Shown one piece after another: positions 1-7,731 of a DNA stretch of 49,290 nt. The translations under genes and the position numbers were made by a program. The notes beneath the pieces were generated by a model. It was not told the origin of the DNA. It ran no database searches and saw nothing but the letters and a program-made list of their open reading frames with translations. The stretch is from Acidimicrobiia bacterium (lineage in GTDB: Bacteria; Actinomycetota; Acidimicrobiia; Spongiisociales; UBA11373), in contig JBBDMM010000011.1 of the NCBI GenBank assembly GCA_040878325.1, positions 19,305 to 68,594 of the forward strand. The letters run 5' to 3'. Numbering within the stretch: the first letter of the stretch is position 1; each line of letters starts with the position of its first letter.

Positions 1-30
1 TTGGCCCCCCCCCGGCCTCGCTGCGCTCGG

Positions 31-106
31 CCCGCTACCCGCTTCCCGCTTCCCGCCAGGCCGCAGCAACTTCTTGCCGGCTGCGGGTAGCGGGAAGCGG
101 AAAGCG
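31..106. repeat. Inverted heptamer repeat array
   Basis: Four head-to-tail heptamers of the form CCCGCTW lie at 31-58 (CCCGCTA, CCCGCTT, CCCGCTT, CCCGCCA). After a 24-bp gap, the opposite orientation follows at 83-103 (GCGGGTA, GCGGGAA, GCGGAAA). The two arms can pair into a long imperfect hairpin. The array lies upstream of the GNAT gene in an otherwise featureless 147-bp start of the window. It is unrelated in sequence to the other heptamer arrays in the window but has the same 7-bp period. Confidence 0.8.
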
Positions 107-147
107 ACTCCCATCCGTTAGCTTGTCACGGAACTCAGGAGGTGCCG

Positions 148-921
148 TTGAGATCCGGATGCTTTGCCTGCGAGGTCGTGGTGGAAGGCGACGATGCGGA
201 GGCGGTTGCCGATCGATTTGTCGAGCACGCCGCCAAGGACCATGACTGGTCCTATCCCGAGCATTCCCTCCGCAACTACGCGATCAACTACGCGGCGGCC
301 GTCGAGCGGGTCGATGGCCCGACCGAGCGGCTGAGCGAGATCGGTGAGGTCACGGTGCATCCGGCCACCGCCGATCGCATCGACGACTGGCTGCGTCTCT
401 TCGATCACGAGCGCTTCGCCGGCAACCCGGACTGGGCGTCGTGTTACTGCCGGGAGCCGCACGAGCCCCCGGCTGCCGACGACCCGGAACGCCTGTGGAG
501 CGACAATCGGGCGGCGATGATCGAGCGGCTGCGCAACGGCAGCACTTTCGGATATCTCGCTTATGTGGATGGCAAGGTGGCCGGCTGGGTGAATGCCTCC
601 ACCCGGGACACCTACGGGAAGCACCACAGGCCCGAGCCCGACGGTCCCGACCCGTCGTCGGTGGTCGGCGTCTCGTGCTTCGTGATTTCGCCGCCCTACC
701 GGAAGCACGGGGTAGCCGGGGCCCTGCTCGACCGGGTGATCGCCGACACCGGAGCCAGGGGAGGATCCTGGGTCGAGGCGTATCCCCTCCTATCGCCGGA
801 AGCGGGTGACCCGGGGAGTTTCCGGGGACCGCGCCAGATGTACGACGCCCGGGGGTTCGAGCCGGTCGATTCCCGGGAGACCGAGACGGTGGTGCGCCGG
901 CCGGCCGATCGACCGGCGTGA
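148..921 (+). CDS. DUF1059-like/GNAT acetyltransferase fusion
   Basis: This 257-aa protein joins two modules. Residues 1-60 resemble the small DUF1059 family, with a Cys-rich start (GCFACEVVVEG) and a HA..HDW motif. Residues 75-250 form a GNAT acyl-CoA N-acyltransferase fold, with the acetyl-CoA loop in the stretch GVSCFVISPPYRKHGVAGAL. Substrate is unknown. The start is set by the ribosome binding site: AGGAGG at 137-142 is 5 nt from a TTG at 148, whereas the GTG at 142 lies inside the Shine-Dalgarno itself. The gene converges on the MgtC-like gene, 15 bp apart. The GNAT assignment is firm; the DUF1059 call rests on motif resemblance. Confidence 0.8.
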   Translation: MRSGCFACEVVVEGDDAEAVADRFVEHAAKDHDWSYPEHSLRNYAINYAAAVERVDGPTERLSEIGEVTVHPATADRIDDWLRLFDHERFAGNPDWASCYCREPHEPPAADDPERLWSDNRAAMIERLRNGSTFGYLAYVDGKVAGWVNASTRDTYGKHHRPEPDGPDPSSVVGVSCFVISPPYRKHGVAGALLDRVIADTGARGGSWVEAYPLLSPEAGDPGSFRGPRQMYDARGFEPVDSRETETVVRRPADRPA

Positions 922-936
922 CCTAGCGGCGGACCG

Positions 937-2184
937 TCACACCAGGAACCAGGCCGCCACGGCCCCGACGGCCGCTGGCAACAGGATGGCGGCAACCCGG
1001 ATGCCCAACGACTTGGAGCCGAGCACCATCGACAGGCCGGCCTTGACGAGGGTGTTGACGGCCACCGCCGCCATCACCGCTTTGGCCCCCGTGTCGACCG
1101 GCACCGTCCCGCTGCGCACGAAATTGGCGGTCGCCAAGGTGATCGCGTCGACATCGTTGATGCCAGAAACCGCACCGACCGCACTCAGCGATGCCTGCGA
1201 CACGTTGTCGATGAGGGCCTTGGCGACGAACACCACGGCGCCATACAGCGCCCCGAACTGAAGGGCGCTGGCGAGCGTCACCGGATTGCGGATCTTCAGG
1301 TCGGAGTCGGCCGTGTCGTGGCGCGTCGATCGGCGCCAGGTGACGGCTGCCGACCCGATGACCGCCACGAACAGGGCGGAGAGGGGGATGACCAGACGAC
1401 GGCCGAGCTGCGGCTCCACCACGAACGCTTCGATCAGCACTCGCGCGTACATCACGCCAGATGCGGCCAGGATCCCGGCGGCGAGAGACCCGGTCACTTC
1501 GGGCGACCGCCGACTCATCCGGGCGAAGCCGAGAGTCACCGCGGTCGACGACACCAGACCGCCGAGGAGCCCGGTGGGGGCCAGGCCCCGCGGGCCGAGG
1601 GCACGGAGCGCCACATAACCCGCCAGCCCGATGCCGGCGACGAACACGACCATCAACCAGATTTCGAATGGGTTGATCGCCTCGAAAGGCCCGAGGTTGC
1701 GATTCGGCACGAGCGGCAGGATCACGGCAGTGAGGACGCCGAAACGCAGTAGCGCCCGCAGGTCCTCGTCGGTGAATCGGCCAACGACCCCGTGAATCCA
1801 GACCTTGGACTGGAGGAGGGCGGCGACGCCGACCGCCAGTGCCAGCGCGGGTACTTCGTGTTCGGTCCACACCAGGACGCCGATGACGAAGGCAGCGAAG
1901 GAGGCCGCCTCCGTCGTCGTTCCGGCTGCGCCGCCGCGTGCCATCGAGTAGTACTCCACCACCAGCAGCGCGACGAATCCGGCGGCGGCCACGGCGAAGG
2001 CCGCCCGACCGATCTCTGCGCCCATGAACGCCGCCCCGGCTCCCCACACCGCGTAGAGGGTGAACGTCCGCATCCCGGAGAACGCCATGCTCTCGCTGCC
2101 GCGAGCCACCTGGCGTTCGAGCCCGATCAGCGCACCGAGGGCCGCTGCCAGCAGGAACCGCAGGATGACGGTGGTCTCATCCAC
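937..2184 (-). CDS. MgtC/SapB-DUF4010 membrane protein
   Basis: This 415-aa polytopic inner-membrane protein starts with an MgtC/SapB-type segment (RFLLAAALGALIGLERQ near residues 8-25) and continues with a DUF4010-type C-terminal half rich in Gly/Ala membrane helices. Members of this combined family are usually annotated as magnesium-related or virulence-type membrane proteins, but transport is not established. I chose the GTG at 2184, 2 nt after the UBP zinc-finger stop, over the TTG at 2256, because the longer form overlaps the whole end of that gene and has no spaced ribosome binding site. It is the last gene of the leftward redox-signalling operon. Confidence 0.8.
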   Translation of the reverse strand: MDETTVILRFLLAAALGALIGLERQVARGSESMAFSGMRTFTLYAVWGAGAAFMGAEIGRAAFAVAAAGFVALLVVEYYSMARGGAAGTTTEAASFAAFVIGVLVWTEHEVPALALAVGVAALLQSKVWIHGVVGRFTDEDLRALLRFGVLTAVILPLVPNRNLGPFEAINPFEIWLMVVFVAGIGLAGYVALRALGPRGLAPTGLLGGLVSSTAVTLGFARMSRRSPEVTGSLAAGILAASGVMYARVLIEAFVVEPQLGRRLVIPLSALFVAVIGSAAVTWRRSTRHDTADSDLKIRNPVTLASALQFGALYGAVVFVAKALIDNVSQASLSAVGAVSGINDVDAITLATANFVRSGTVPVDTGAKAVMAAVAVNTLVKAGLSMVLGSKSLGIRVAAILLPAAVGAVAAWFLV

Positions 2185-2186
2185 CT

Positions 2187-2510
2187 CTAGGAGAGGGTCT
2201 CGACGGCCGGAGGTGAGAGGTTCCGCCCCATTCCATCTGGATAACACCACGCCCAATCCTCACCAGGTTCGAGCGTCCGTACCACGGGGTGCCCGGACGC
2301 TTCGACATGCTTGCGAGCGTGCTGGTTCTTCGAAGCCTCGCAGCAGCCGATGGCGCGGCACTCGACGCAGAATCTGAGGTGCACCCACGTGTCGCCGAGG
2401 GCAAGGCACTGCTCACATCCCCCTTCGGGGCGGGGGTCGATGGGCATCGCCAGGAGGTGCTCGCACTTGGGCGGCTTGGAGGGCTTCTCCTTGCGGCGTC
2501 TGATCCTCAT
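2187..2510 (-). CDS. UBP-type zinc-finger protein
   Basis: This 107-aa protein is almost entirely a ZnF-UBP domain. Candidate zinc ligands are C16/H18, C32/C35, C48/C51, C56 or C57, H64, H68 and H74, and the aromatic WVHLRFCVEC segment is typical of the fold. In eukaryotes this domain binds the free C-terminal Gly-Gly of ubiquitin; bacterial versions have no proven ligand. Its ATG overlaps the kinase stop by 4 bp (ATGA), so translation is probably coupled. It sits between the sensor kinase and the MgtC-like protein, suggesting an adaptor role, which is inference. The N-terminus is very basic (RIRRRKEK). Confidence 0.88.
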   Translation of the reverse strand: MRIRRRKEKPSKPPKCEHLLAMPIDPRPEGGCEQCLALGDTWVHLRFCVECRAIGCCEASKNQHARKHVEASGHPVVRTLEPGEDWAWCYPDGMGRNLSPPAVETLS

Positions 2511-3901
2511 GCGGGGGGTCCTTCGACGGGGAGTTCCACCCGAAAGGTAGTGCCGTCGGGTCCGGTTTCCTTCACCAGCACGTTGCCGCCGTGACGCTGG
2601 ACGACGATGGAGAATGCGATTCCCAGACCCTGCCCGGTCCCTTTGCCGGGCTCCTTGGTCGTGAAGAAGGCGTCGAAAATGCGCGGCTGGACCTCCGGGG
2701 GTATACCCGGCCCGTCGTCGGAGATCTCCACGACCACTTGGTCCTCCTCGCGAAACGCCCGAACCGCGATCTTCGCGCCGCCGTGCTCATGGATCGCATC
2801 CGCCGCGTTGTCGAGAAGGTTGGTCCACACCTGGTTGAGTTCGCTTCCGTAGGCCGGGATCGGGGGAAGATCCTCGAATTCGGTCACGATCTCGATGTCC
2901 TTTAGCTTCGACCGCAGGATCAAGAGGGTGTCGTTGATACCGGTGGTCACGACGACATCCTGGATGGGTGCCTGGTCGAGATAGGAGTAGTCCTTCATCG
3001 ACTTGACCAGGGTGAACACCCGGGTGGCGCCCTCCTTGGTCACATGGATCAGGTCATGGGCGATTGCCCCGGCGGTAATCAGGCTGACTGCCCGAGACAA
3101 CACTTGCCCTGTGAGCCCCAACGCCTCCAGTGCCTCAGGGTCGACGCCGATCTCGACCAGAGCCGACGCATGCGACCACGCCTCTTCGACGCCTTGTTCC
3201 TCGAGCCACGCCTCCAGCGTCGACTCGACGTCGCTGCGGGCGAGGGGGTCGGTCGGGGTGGGTGCGGGACGGTTCCCGGCAGCCAGGCGCTCGAGGAGGC
3301 CGGTCACGCTGGGCGGTACGCCCTCCGCGCCGAACGCCGACCGTGCCTCCACGTAGCGGTCGACTGCTTCGCCGAGCTCCTCGGCTGCACGCTTCACCGC
3401 CGAGGCCGGGTTGTTTATCTCGTGGGCCAGGCCGGCGCTGAGAGTGCCCAGTTGAGCCATCTTCTCGCTATGGCGGACCAGGGACTCCGTTTCACGCCAC
3501 CGCCGGAGCAGCACGCCGAACATCGCCCTGGCACCCTTGGGACTGGTTTCGAGAACCCGGTCGAGACTGGCCTTCTGGATCTCGAGCAACCGGGAGTCGG
3601 TGCGGGCGCGCACGGTGGCGGATCGCGGCGCCGGGCCGATGATCGCCGCCTCCAGCGGCGCCATTTCCCCGATCACGTCGCCCCGGGTTCGCACTGCCAC
3701 GAGCACTTCGCGATTCGCCGATTGCTTGGTGATCTCGAGGGTCCCGTCGATCACCACGTAGGCATCGTCGCCAAAGTCGCCCTCTTGGAACAGCTCGGTG
3801 TCGGCGGCGAGGGCGACCTCCCGCGAGTCCTTGGCGAGCGCCTCGAGGTCGGCATCATCGAGATCGGAGAAGAGCGATACGGCCCGGAGGAGTTCGAGCA
3901 C
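2507..3901 (-). CDS. Cyclic-nucleotide-binding sensor histidine kinase
   Basis: This 464-aa cytoplasmic protein has an N-terminal cNMP/CRP-like sensor domain (about 5-125, with GDVIGEMAPLE and PRSATV). A linker follows, then a HisKA-type dimerisation helix with H160 in LSAGLAHEINNPAS, and a C-terminal HATPase domain with N box (NLLDNAADAI), G1 (DDGPGIP) and G2 (GTGQGLGIAFSIV). No membrane helix is seen. The GTG at 3901 is 2 nt after the stop of the response regulator-reductase fusion; the longer reading frame upstream is antisense-free shadow of that gene. The kinase probably phosphorylates D62 of the upstream fusion, which is inference from gene order. Confidence 0.88.
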   Translation of the reverse strand: MLELLRAVSLFSDLDDADLEALAKDSREVALAADTELFQEGDFGDDAYVVIDGTLEITKQSANREVLVAVRTRGDVIGEMAPLEAAIIGPAPRSATVRARTDSRLLEIQKASLDRVLETSPKGARAMFGVLLRRWRETESLVRHSEKMAQLGTLSAGLAHEINNPASAVKRAAEELGEAVDRYVEARSAFGAEGVPPSVTGLLERLAAGNRPAPTPTDPLARSDVESTLEAWLEEQGVEEAWSHASALVEIGVDPEALEALGLTGQVLSRAVSLITAGAIAHDLIHVTKEGATRVFTLVKSMKDYSYLDQAPIQDVVVTTGINDTLLILRSKLKDIEIVTEFEDLPPIPAYGSELNQVWTNLLDNAADAIHEHGGAKIAVRAFREEDQVVVEISDDGPGIPPEVQPRIFDAFFTTKEPGKGTGQGLGIAFSIVVQRHGGNVLVKETGPDGTTFRVELPVEGPPA

Positions 3902-3903
3902 GG

Positions 3904-5535
3904 TCAGACCGTGCCGAGGTACTGATGGACGAAGCTGATACACACCGAACCCTGACCGACCGCCGATGCAACCCGTCGCACCACCCCATGGCGAACGTCG
4001 CCTGCGGCGAATACACCGGGGATGCTGGTCTCCATCAGGTAGGGATCGCGCTCGAGCGGCCATTTCTTCATGTCGAGGTCGGTACCCGTGAGGATGAACC
4101 CTTGCTCGTTGACTGCTACCAGATCCCTGATGAAGTCGGAGTGGGGTCGGGCGCCGACGAACACGAAGACGGCGGCGCACTCTCGTTCCACCCGGTCGTT
4201 GCCTTCCATCAGGATCACGCCCTCCAGTCGGGTCTGGCCGAGCATCTCGACTATCTGGGTGTCGAGCAGGACCTCGATGTTCTTCGTGGCCCGAATTTGA
4301 TCGACCAGATACTGCGACATCTTCGACTCGATGCTGTTGCCGCGGACCACGATCGTGACGGTGCTCGAGTACCGGCTGAACATCATCGCCGCCTGTCCCG
4401 CCGAGTTCGCCCCGCCGATCACGAACACCGGCCGATCCCGGTAGGTGGACGCCTCAGAAATGGCGGCGCCGTAGAACAGCCCGGCGCCGGTGAACTTCTC
4501 GTACCCGGGCACTTCCAACGTCCGCATGGTCATACCCGTGGCGACCACGATCGCCTTCGACGCGATCTCCGTACCGTCCGAGAGGGTGGTGATCTTGGTC
4601 GCTTCATCGACCCGAACCGATCCGACTTCGCCGGCGGTCACGATCTCGGCTCCGAGCCGCAGCGCCTGCGTGGTGGCCCGTCGGGCAAGATCGGTACCGC
4701 TGATGCCCTTGGGGAACCCCAGGTAGTTCTCGATACGCGAGCTGGTACCGGCCTGCCCGCCGGTCGAGTCACGCTCGAGGATCGTGACGCTGAGCCCCTC
4801 GGACGCGCCGTAGACGCCGGCAGCCAGTCCGGCGGGGCCGGCCCCGATGACGACCAGGTCGTAGAAGGGCTTCTCGGCTTCGACCCGCATTCCCACCTGC
4901 GCCGCGAGGGTCCGCCGGTCGGGCTCGACCAGCCTGGTTCCATCGGGCATGAGGACCACCGGGATGTGGTTCTCGGCGGCGGAGGCGATGGCTGCAGCCT
5001 CCTCGTCCCGCTCGACGTCGGCGAAGCGATACGAGATCTGGTTGCGGGCGAGAAAGTCCTTCACTTCATGGGTCAGCGGAGACCAGGTGGTGCCGATCAC
5101 CCGGATACCTTCGTATGGCAGTTCAACAGTCTGGTTCCACTCGTCCAGGAGGTCATCGAGCACCGGATACAGGTGGTCCTCGGGTGGATCCCAGGGCTTC
5201 ATCAGATAGTGGTCGAGACCCACCTGGTTGATCGCCTGGATGGCGGCCTCGGTGTCGGCGTAGGCGGTGAGAAGCACGGTGCGCGCCTGTGGGTAGATAC
5301 GGGCTGCCTTCTCGAGGAAATCGGTGCCCGTCATCTGCGGCATGCGCTGGTCGGCCACGATCAGTGCCAGTTGGTCGCCCCGGCCCTTGAGTCCATCGAT
5401 CGCTTCCAGCGCCTGAGCGCCTGAACTGGCGCGGAGGATCCGGTAGTCGGCGGCGTACTTCGTGCGCAGGTCTCGTTCCACCGCCGCCAGCACCTGGGGG
5501 TCGTCGTCGACGGTGACAATGAATGGTTTGGCCAT
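3904..5535 (-). CDS. Response regulator fused to thioredoxin-reductase-like flavoprotein
   Basis: This 543-aa protein has three parts. Residues 1-125 are a receiver domain with acidic pocket D10-D12, phosphoacceptor D62 (ADQRMP), T90 and K113. Residues 143-205 resemble a glutaredoxin fold whose active site reads TTWSP instead of CxxC. Residues 225-543 are a TrxB-type FAD/NAD(P)H oxidoreductase with GAGPAG at 231-236, a second nucleotide motif near 371-383 and GVFAAGDVR near the end. Where true thioredoxin reductases carry CxxC, this protein has GLFYGAAIS (352-360). It should bind FAD and NAD(P)H but cannot do dithiol exchange by the usual route. It is the first gene of a four-gene operon with 2-4 bp junctions. 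Confidence 0.9.
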   Translation of the reverse strand: MAKPFIVTVDDDPQVLAAVERDLRTKYAADYRILRASSGAQALEAIDGLKGRGDQLALIVADQRMPQMTGTDFLEKAARIYPQARTVLLTAYADTEAAIQAINQVGLDHYLMKPWDPPEDHLYPVLDDLLDEWNQTVELPYEGIRVIGTTWSPLTHEVKDFLARNQISYRFADVERDEEAAAIASAAENHIPVVLMPDGTRLVEPDRRTLAAQVGMRVEAEKPFYDLVVIGAGPAGLAAGVYGASEGLSVTILERDSTGGQAGTSSRIENYLGFPKGISGTDLARRATTQALRLGAEIVTAGEVGSVRVDEATKITTLSDGTEIASKAIVVATGMTMRTLEVPGYEKFTGAGLFYGAAISEASTYRDRPVFVIGGANSAGQAAMMFSRYSSTVTIVVRGNSIESKMSQYLVDQIRATKNIEVLLDTQIVEMLGQTRLEGVILMEGNDRVERECAAVFVFVGARPHSDFIRDLVAVNEQGFILTGTDLDMKKWPLERDPYLMETSIPGVFAAGDVRHGVVRRVASAVGQGSVCISFVHQYLGTV

Positions 5536-5580
5536 GGTTGCCTCAGGTGGTCAGGTTCGATGATCTCACTTCGGACAGCC

Positions 5581-6411
5581 CTAGTCGGGGTCGAGCGGCA
5601 AGTAGCGGTGGGATATGCGCCCCTCTTCCGTGATTTCGATCAGTCGGAAACCCGACGGGTCGCTACCGAGGGGATAGCCGACCGGGCCCGAGGTGACCAC
5701 TTCGAGGTCGCCGTAGCTGGCGATGTTGTTGCGGTGCCAATGCCCGGCGATCGACAGGCGAACCCCGGCGCGGCGCATCTGCTCGACGAGAGGGATCCGC
5801 CTCTCCGTCGGGAGGTTCCAGTAGTTGTCCTCCTCGTGGAGGCTTTCGAGGAAGAGGGGGTGGTGCCCGACGACGATCGGCGGCTCGCTCGAATCGAGCG
5901 CGTCGGCGATGAACTCCCGCTGCGCAGCCCACTCTGCCGGCGCCGATTCGGGGTGGTCGATGACCACGGTGTTGAGGACGACGAACGACACCGGGCCGGC
6001 CCGAAACGTGTAGTAGTCGTCCCCGTAGACCGCCCGATAGGCGGCGATGCTCGCCGGCGTCGGCACGACCGTATCCGCGGCGATGTCGTGGTTTCCGGGG
6101 GCGAATCGCATCGGGATGTCGGGGTCGAGATGGGTCGAGATTTCTAGGAAGGTGCTCAGCTGATCCTCGCTGTTGGGATCGTCGATCATGTCGCCCCCGA
6201 ACAGCACCAGATCGGGCCGTAGATGGTTGGCCGCCCCGACCGCCTTCCGGTACATCGCCGCGTCCCACTCGTGTCCCTGGGTCGGTGGCACCGCCTCCAC
6301 GTACATGCCCTGAGCCGCGTATTGGGCCGCCGCTTCTTCGGACAGGCCACTGAACGAGGCGTACAGGCCCAACTGGCTGTCGGCGAGAAACAGCACCCGG
6401 AACGATTTCAT
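5581..6411 (-). CDS. CPPED1-like calcineurin-type metallophosphoesterase
   Basis: This 276-aa protein has the full set of metallophosphatase motifs: DSQ in LFLADSQLG, GGDMIDD, GNHD, GHHP and GHWH. The first motif has Gln in place of the usual His, as in the CPPED1 branch of the family. No clear signal peptide is present, so a cytoplasmic enzyme acting on a phospho-protein or nucleotide is likely, with unknown substrate. The ATG at 6411 is preceded by a weak AGG. It lies 45 bp upstream of the response regulator-reductase operon in the same direction and could be co-transcribed. Confidence 0.87.
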   Translation of the reverse strand: MKSFRVLFLADSQLGLYASFSGLSEEAAAQYAAQGMYVEAVPPTQGHEWDAAMYRKAVGAANHLRPDLVLFGGDMIDDPNSEDQLSTFLEISTHLDPDIPMRFAPGNHDIAADTVVPTPASIAAYRAVYGDDYYTFRAGPVSFVVLNTVVIDHPESAPAEWAAQREFIADALDSSEPPIVVGHHPLFLESLHEEDNYWNLPTERRIPLVEQMRRAGVRLSIAGHWHRNNIASYGDLEVVTSGPVGYPLGSDPSGFRLIEITEEGRISHRYLPLDPD

Positions 6412-6569
6412 GGCAGTCGCCTCAGGGGGTGCTCGATAGATCGGCGCGTAGTGAACACGGCGGCAGAAGCGTAAAGGATTCGCTGCGTATTCCTGATAGG
6501 CGAAGGTCTGGCAAACCTAGAGTTGCGCAATCAGGCGATTCGCGTCCGCGAACCGGAGGAACCGAATTC

Positions 6570-6650
6570 ATGGCCATAGGTGACGTAACCATCGCGCAGG
6601 CCGACAGCGACGGCACCACGATTCCGGGCCCGTTCACCGTATCCGGGTGA
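6570..6650 (+). CDS. 26-aa upstream ORF coupled to dehydratase
   Basis: A short ORF starts at ATG 6570 behind a strong GGAGGA (spacing about 9 nt). It ends in TGA at 6648-6650, which overlaps the GTG of the dehydratase (GTGA). The dehydratase has no ribosome binding site of its own, so this ORF may deliver ribosomes to it by coupling. The peptide is rich in Thr (4), Ile (3) and Val (2) but has no run of regulatory codons and no recognised family. It could be a leader peptide or a small protein; whether it is expressed cannot be told from sequence. Confidence 0.45.
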   Translation: MAIGDVTIAQADSDGTTIPGPFTVSG

Positions 6651-7615
6651 ACCACCCCACCATCTCCGAGGTAACGGCTGCCGCGGCGCGAATCGCCGGA
6701 ATCGCCCGGGTAACCCCGCTGGTCGTGTCGCCGTCTCTGTCGAGATTGGGCGGGCCAGTGCGCCTCAAGGCCGAGTGCCTGCAGGAAACCGGGTCCTTCA
6801 AGGTGCGTGGCGCGGCCAACGCCCTGCTGTCTTGGGACCCCGAATCGGTGGCCGCCGGGGTGGTGGCCGTCTCGAGTGGCAACCACGGCCGGGCCGTGGC
6901 CCATGTGGCCCGTCTCCTCGGCTTCCCCGCCACCGTATGCGTCTCGGCGAGGGTCCCGGCGAACAAGGTCGAGGCCATCGAGGGTCTTGGTGCTCGGGTG
7001 GTGGTCGGAGGGCCCGATCAGGACGACGCCGAGGCGGCCGCTCGTCGACTTGTGGCCGACGAGGGCCTCGCGTTCATCCATCCCTTCGACGATCCCGCCG
7101 TCATCGCCGGGCAGGGGACCATCGGCATCGAGATCCTGGATGCATTCCCCGACTGCGAAGCGATCGTGGTGCCCCTGTCGGGTGGGGGCCTGATATCCGG
7201 GATCGCGGTGGCCGCCAAGGCCATCTCGCCTGGCATCAGTGTGATCGGAGTGAGCCAGGAGCGCGGCCCGGCGATGCATCGAAGCCTCGCCGCCGGCAGC
7301 CTCGTCGGCGTGGTCGAGGAGGACACCCTGGCCGATGCCCTCGCCGGGGGGTTGGGAGAGGAGAACCACCACACGTTCGAGATGTGCCAGGCACTGGTGC
7401 ACGACACGGTGCTCGTGTCCGAGTCCGAGATCGCCACCGCGATGAAGTTTCTTCACGACGATCACGGTTGGCGGGTAGAGGGTGGGGGAGCGGTGGGAGT
7501 TGCCGCCGTTCTGGCGGGCAAGGTGGCGACCCCTGGTCCGACAACCGTGGTCGTCAGCGGCGGGAACGTAGGTGACGACGTGTTCAAGCGGGCACTAGAT
7601 GCCGCCCGCGGATGA
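6647..7615 (+). CDS. Threonine/serine dehydratase-like PLP enzyme
   Basis: This 322-aa fold-type II PLP enzyme has the Schiff-base lysine K52 in ETGSFKVRGA, the substrate loop SSGNHG (76-81) and the phosphate-binding SGGGLISG. It is a single catalytic domain without the C-terminal ACT-like regulatory region of biosynthetic IlvA, so it resembles catabolic threonine/serine dehydratases and the hydroxyectoine-utilisation dehydratase EutB. Substrate cannot be assigned. The GTG start overlaps the stop of the short upstream ORF. The following aldehyde dehydrogenase is 116 bp downstream in the same direction, which fits a catabolic pair. Confidence 0.85.
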   Translation: MNHPTISEVTAAAARIAGIARVTPLVVSPSLSRLGGPVRLKAECLQETGSFKVRGAANALLSWDPESVAAGVVAVSSGNHGRAVAHVARLLGFPATVCVSARVPANKVEAIEGLGARVVVGGPDQDDAEAAARRLVADEGLAFIHPFDDPAVIAGQGTIGIEILDAFPDCEAIVVPLSGGGLISGIAVAAKAISPGISVIGVSQERGPAMHRSLAAGSLVGVVEEDTLADALAGGLGEENHHTFEMCQALVHDTVLVSESEIATAMKFLHDDHGWRVEGGGAVGVAAVLAGKVATPGPTTVVVSGGNVGDDVFKRALDAARG

Positions 7616-7675
7616 GAGCGCGATGCGCGATGCGGCCCACCAGTGGGCGTACCCTGGGGAGGCGCGCCTTCTTCT

Positions 7676-7724
7676 GGGGGCTGGGGACTGGGGACTGGAG
7701 ACTGGAGACTGGAGACTGGAGACT
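7676..7724 (+). repeat. Seven-copy heptamer tandem repeat
   Basis: Seven head-to-tail 7-bp units run to 8 nt before the aldehyde dehydrogenase ATG: GGGGGCT, GGGGACT twice, then GGAGACT four times, followed by GGATCAG. Read on the other strand, GGGGACT is CCCCAGT, a member of the CCCCRRT heptamers known as STRR in cyanobacteria. The units contain GGAG and therefore also supply the only Shine-Dalgarno-like sequence before the gene. Confidence 0.95.
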
Positions 7725-7731
7725 GGATCAG

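Noticed and set aside
3925-5424. 499-codon plus-strand open frame
   Set aside because: It lies fully antisense to the response regulator-reductase fusion, has no family features, and is a shadow of high-GC codon bias.
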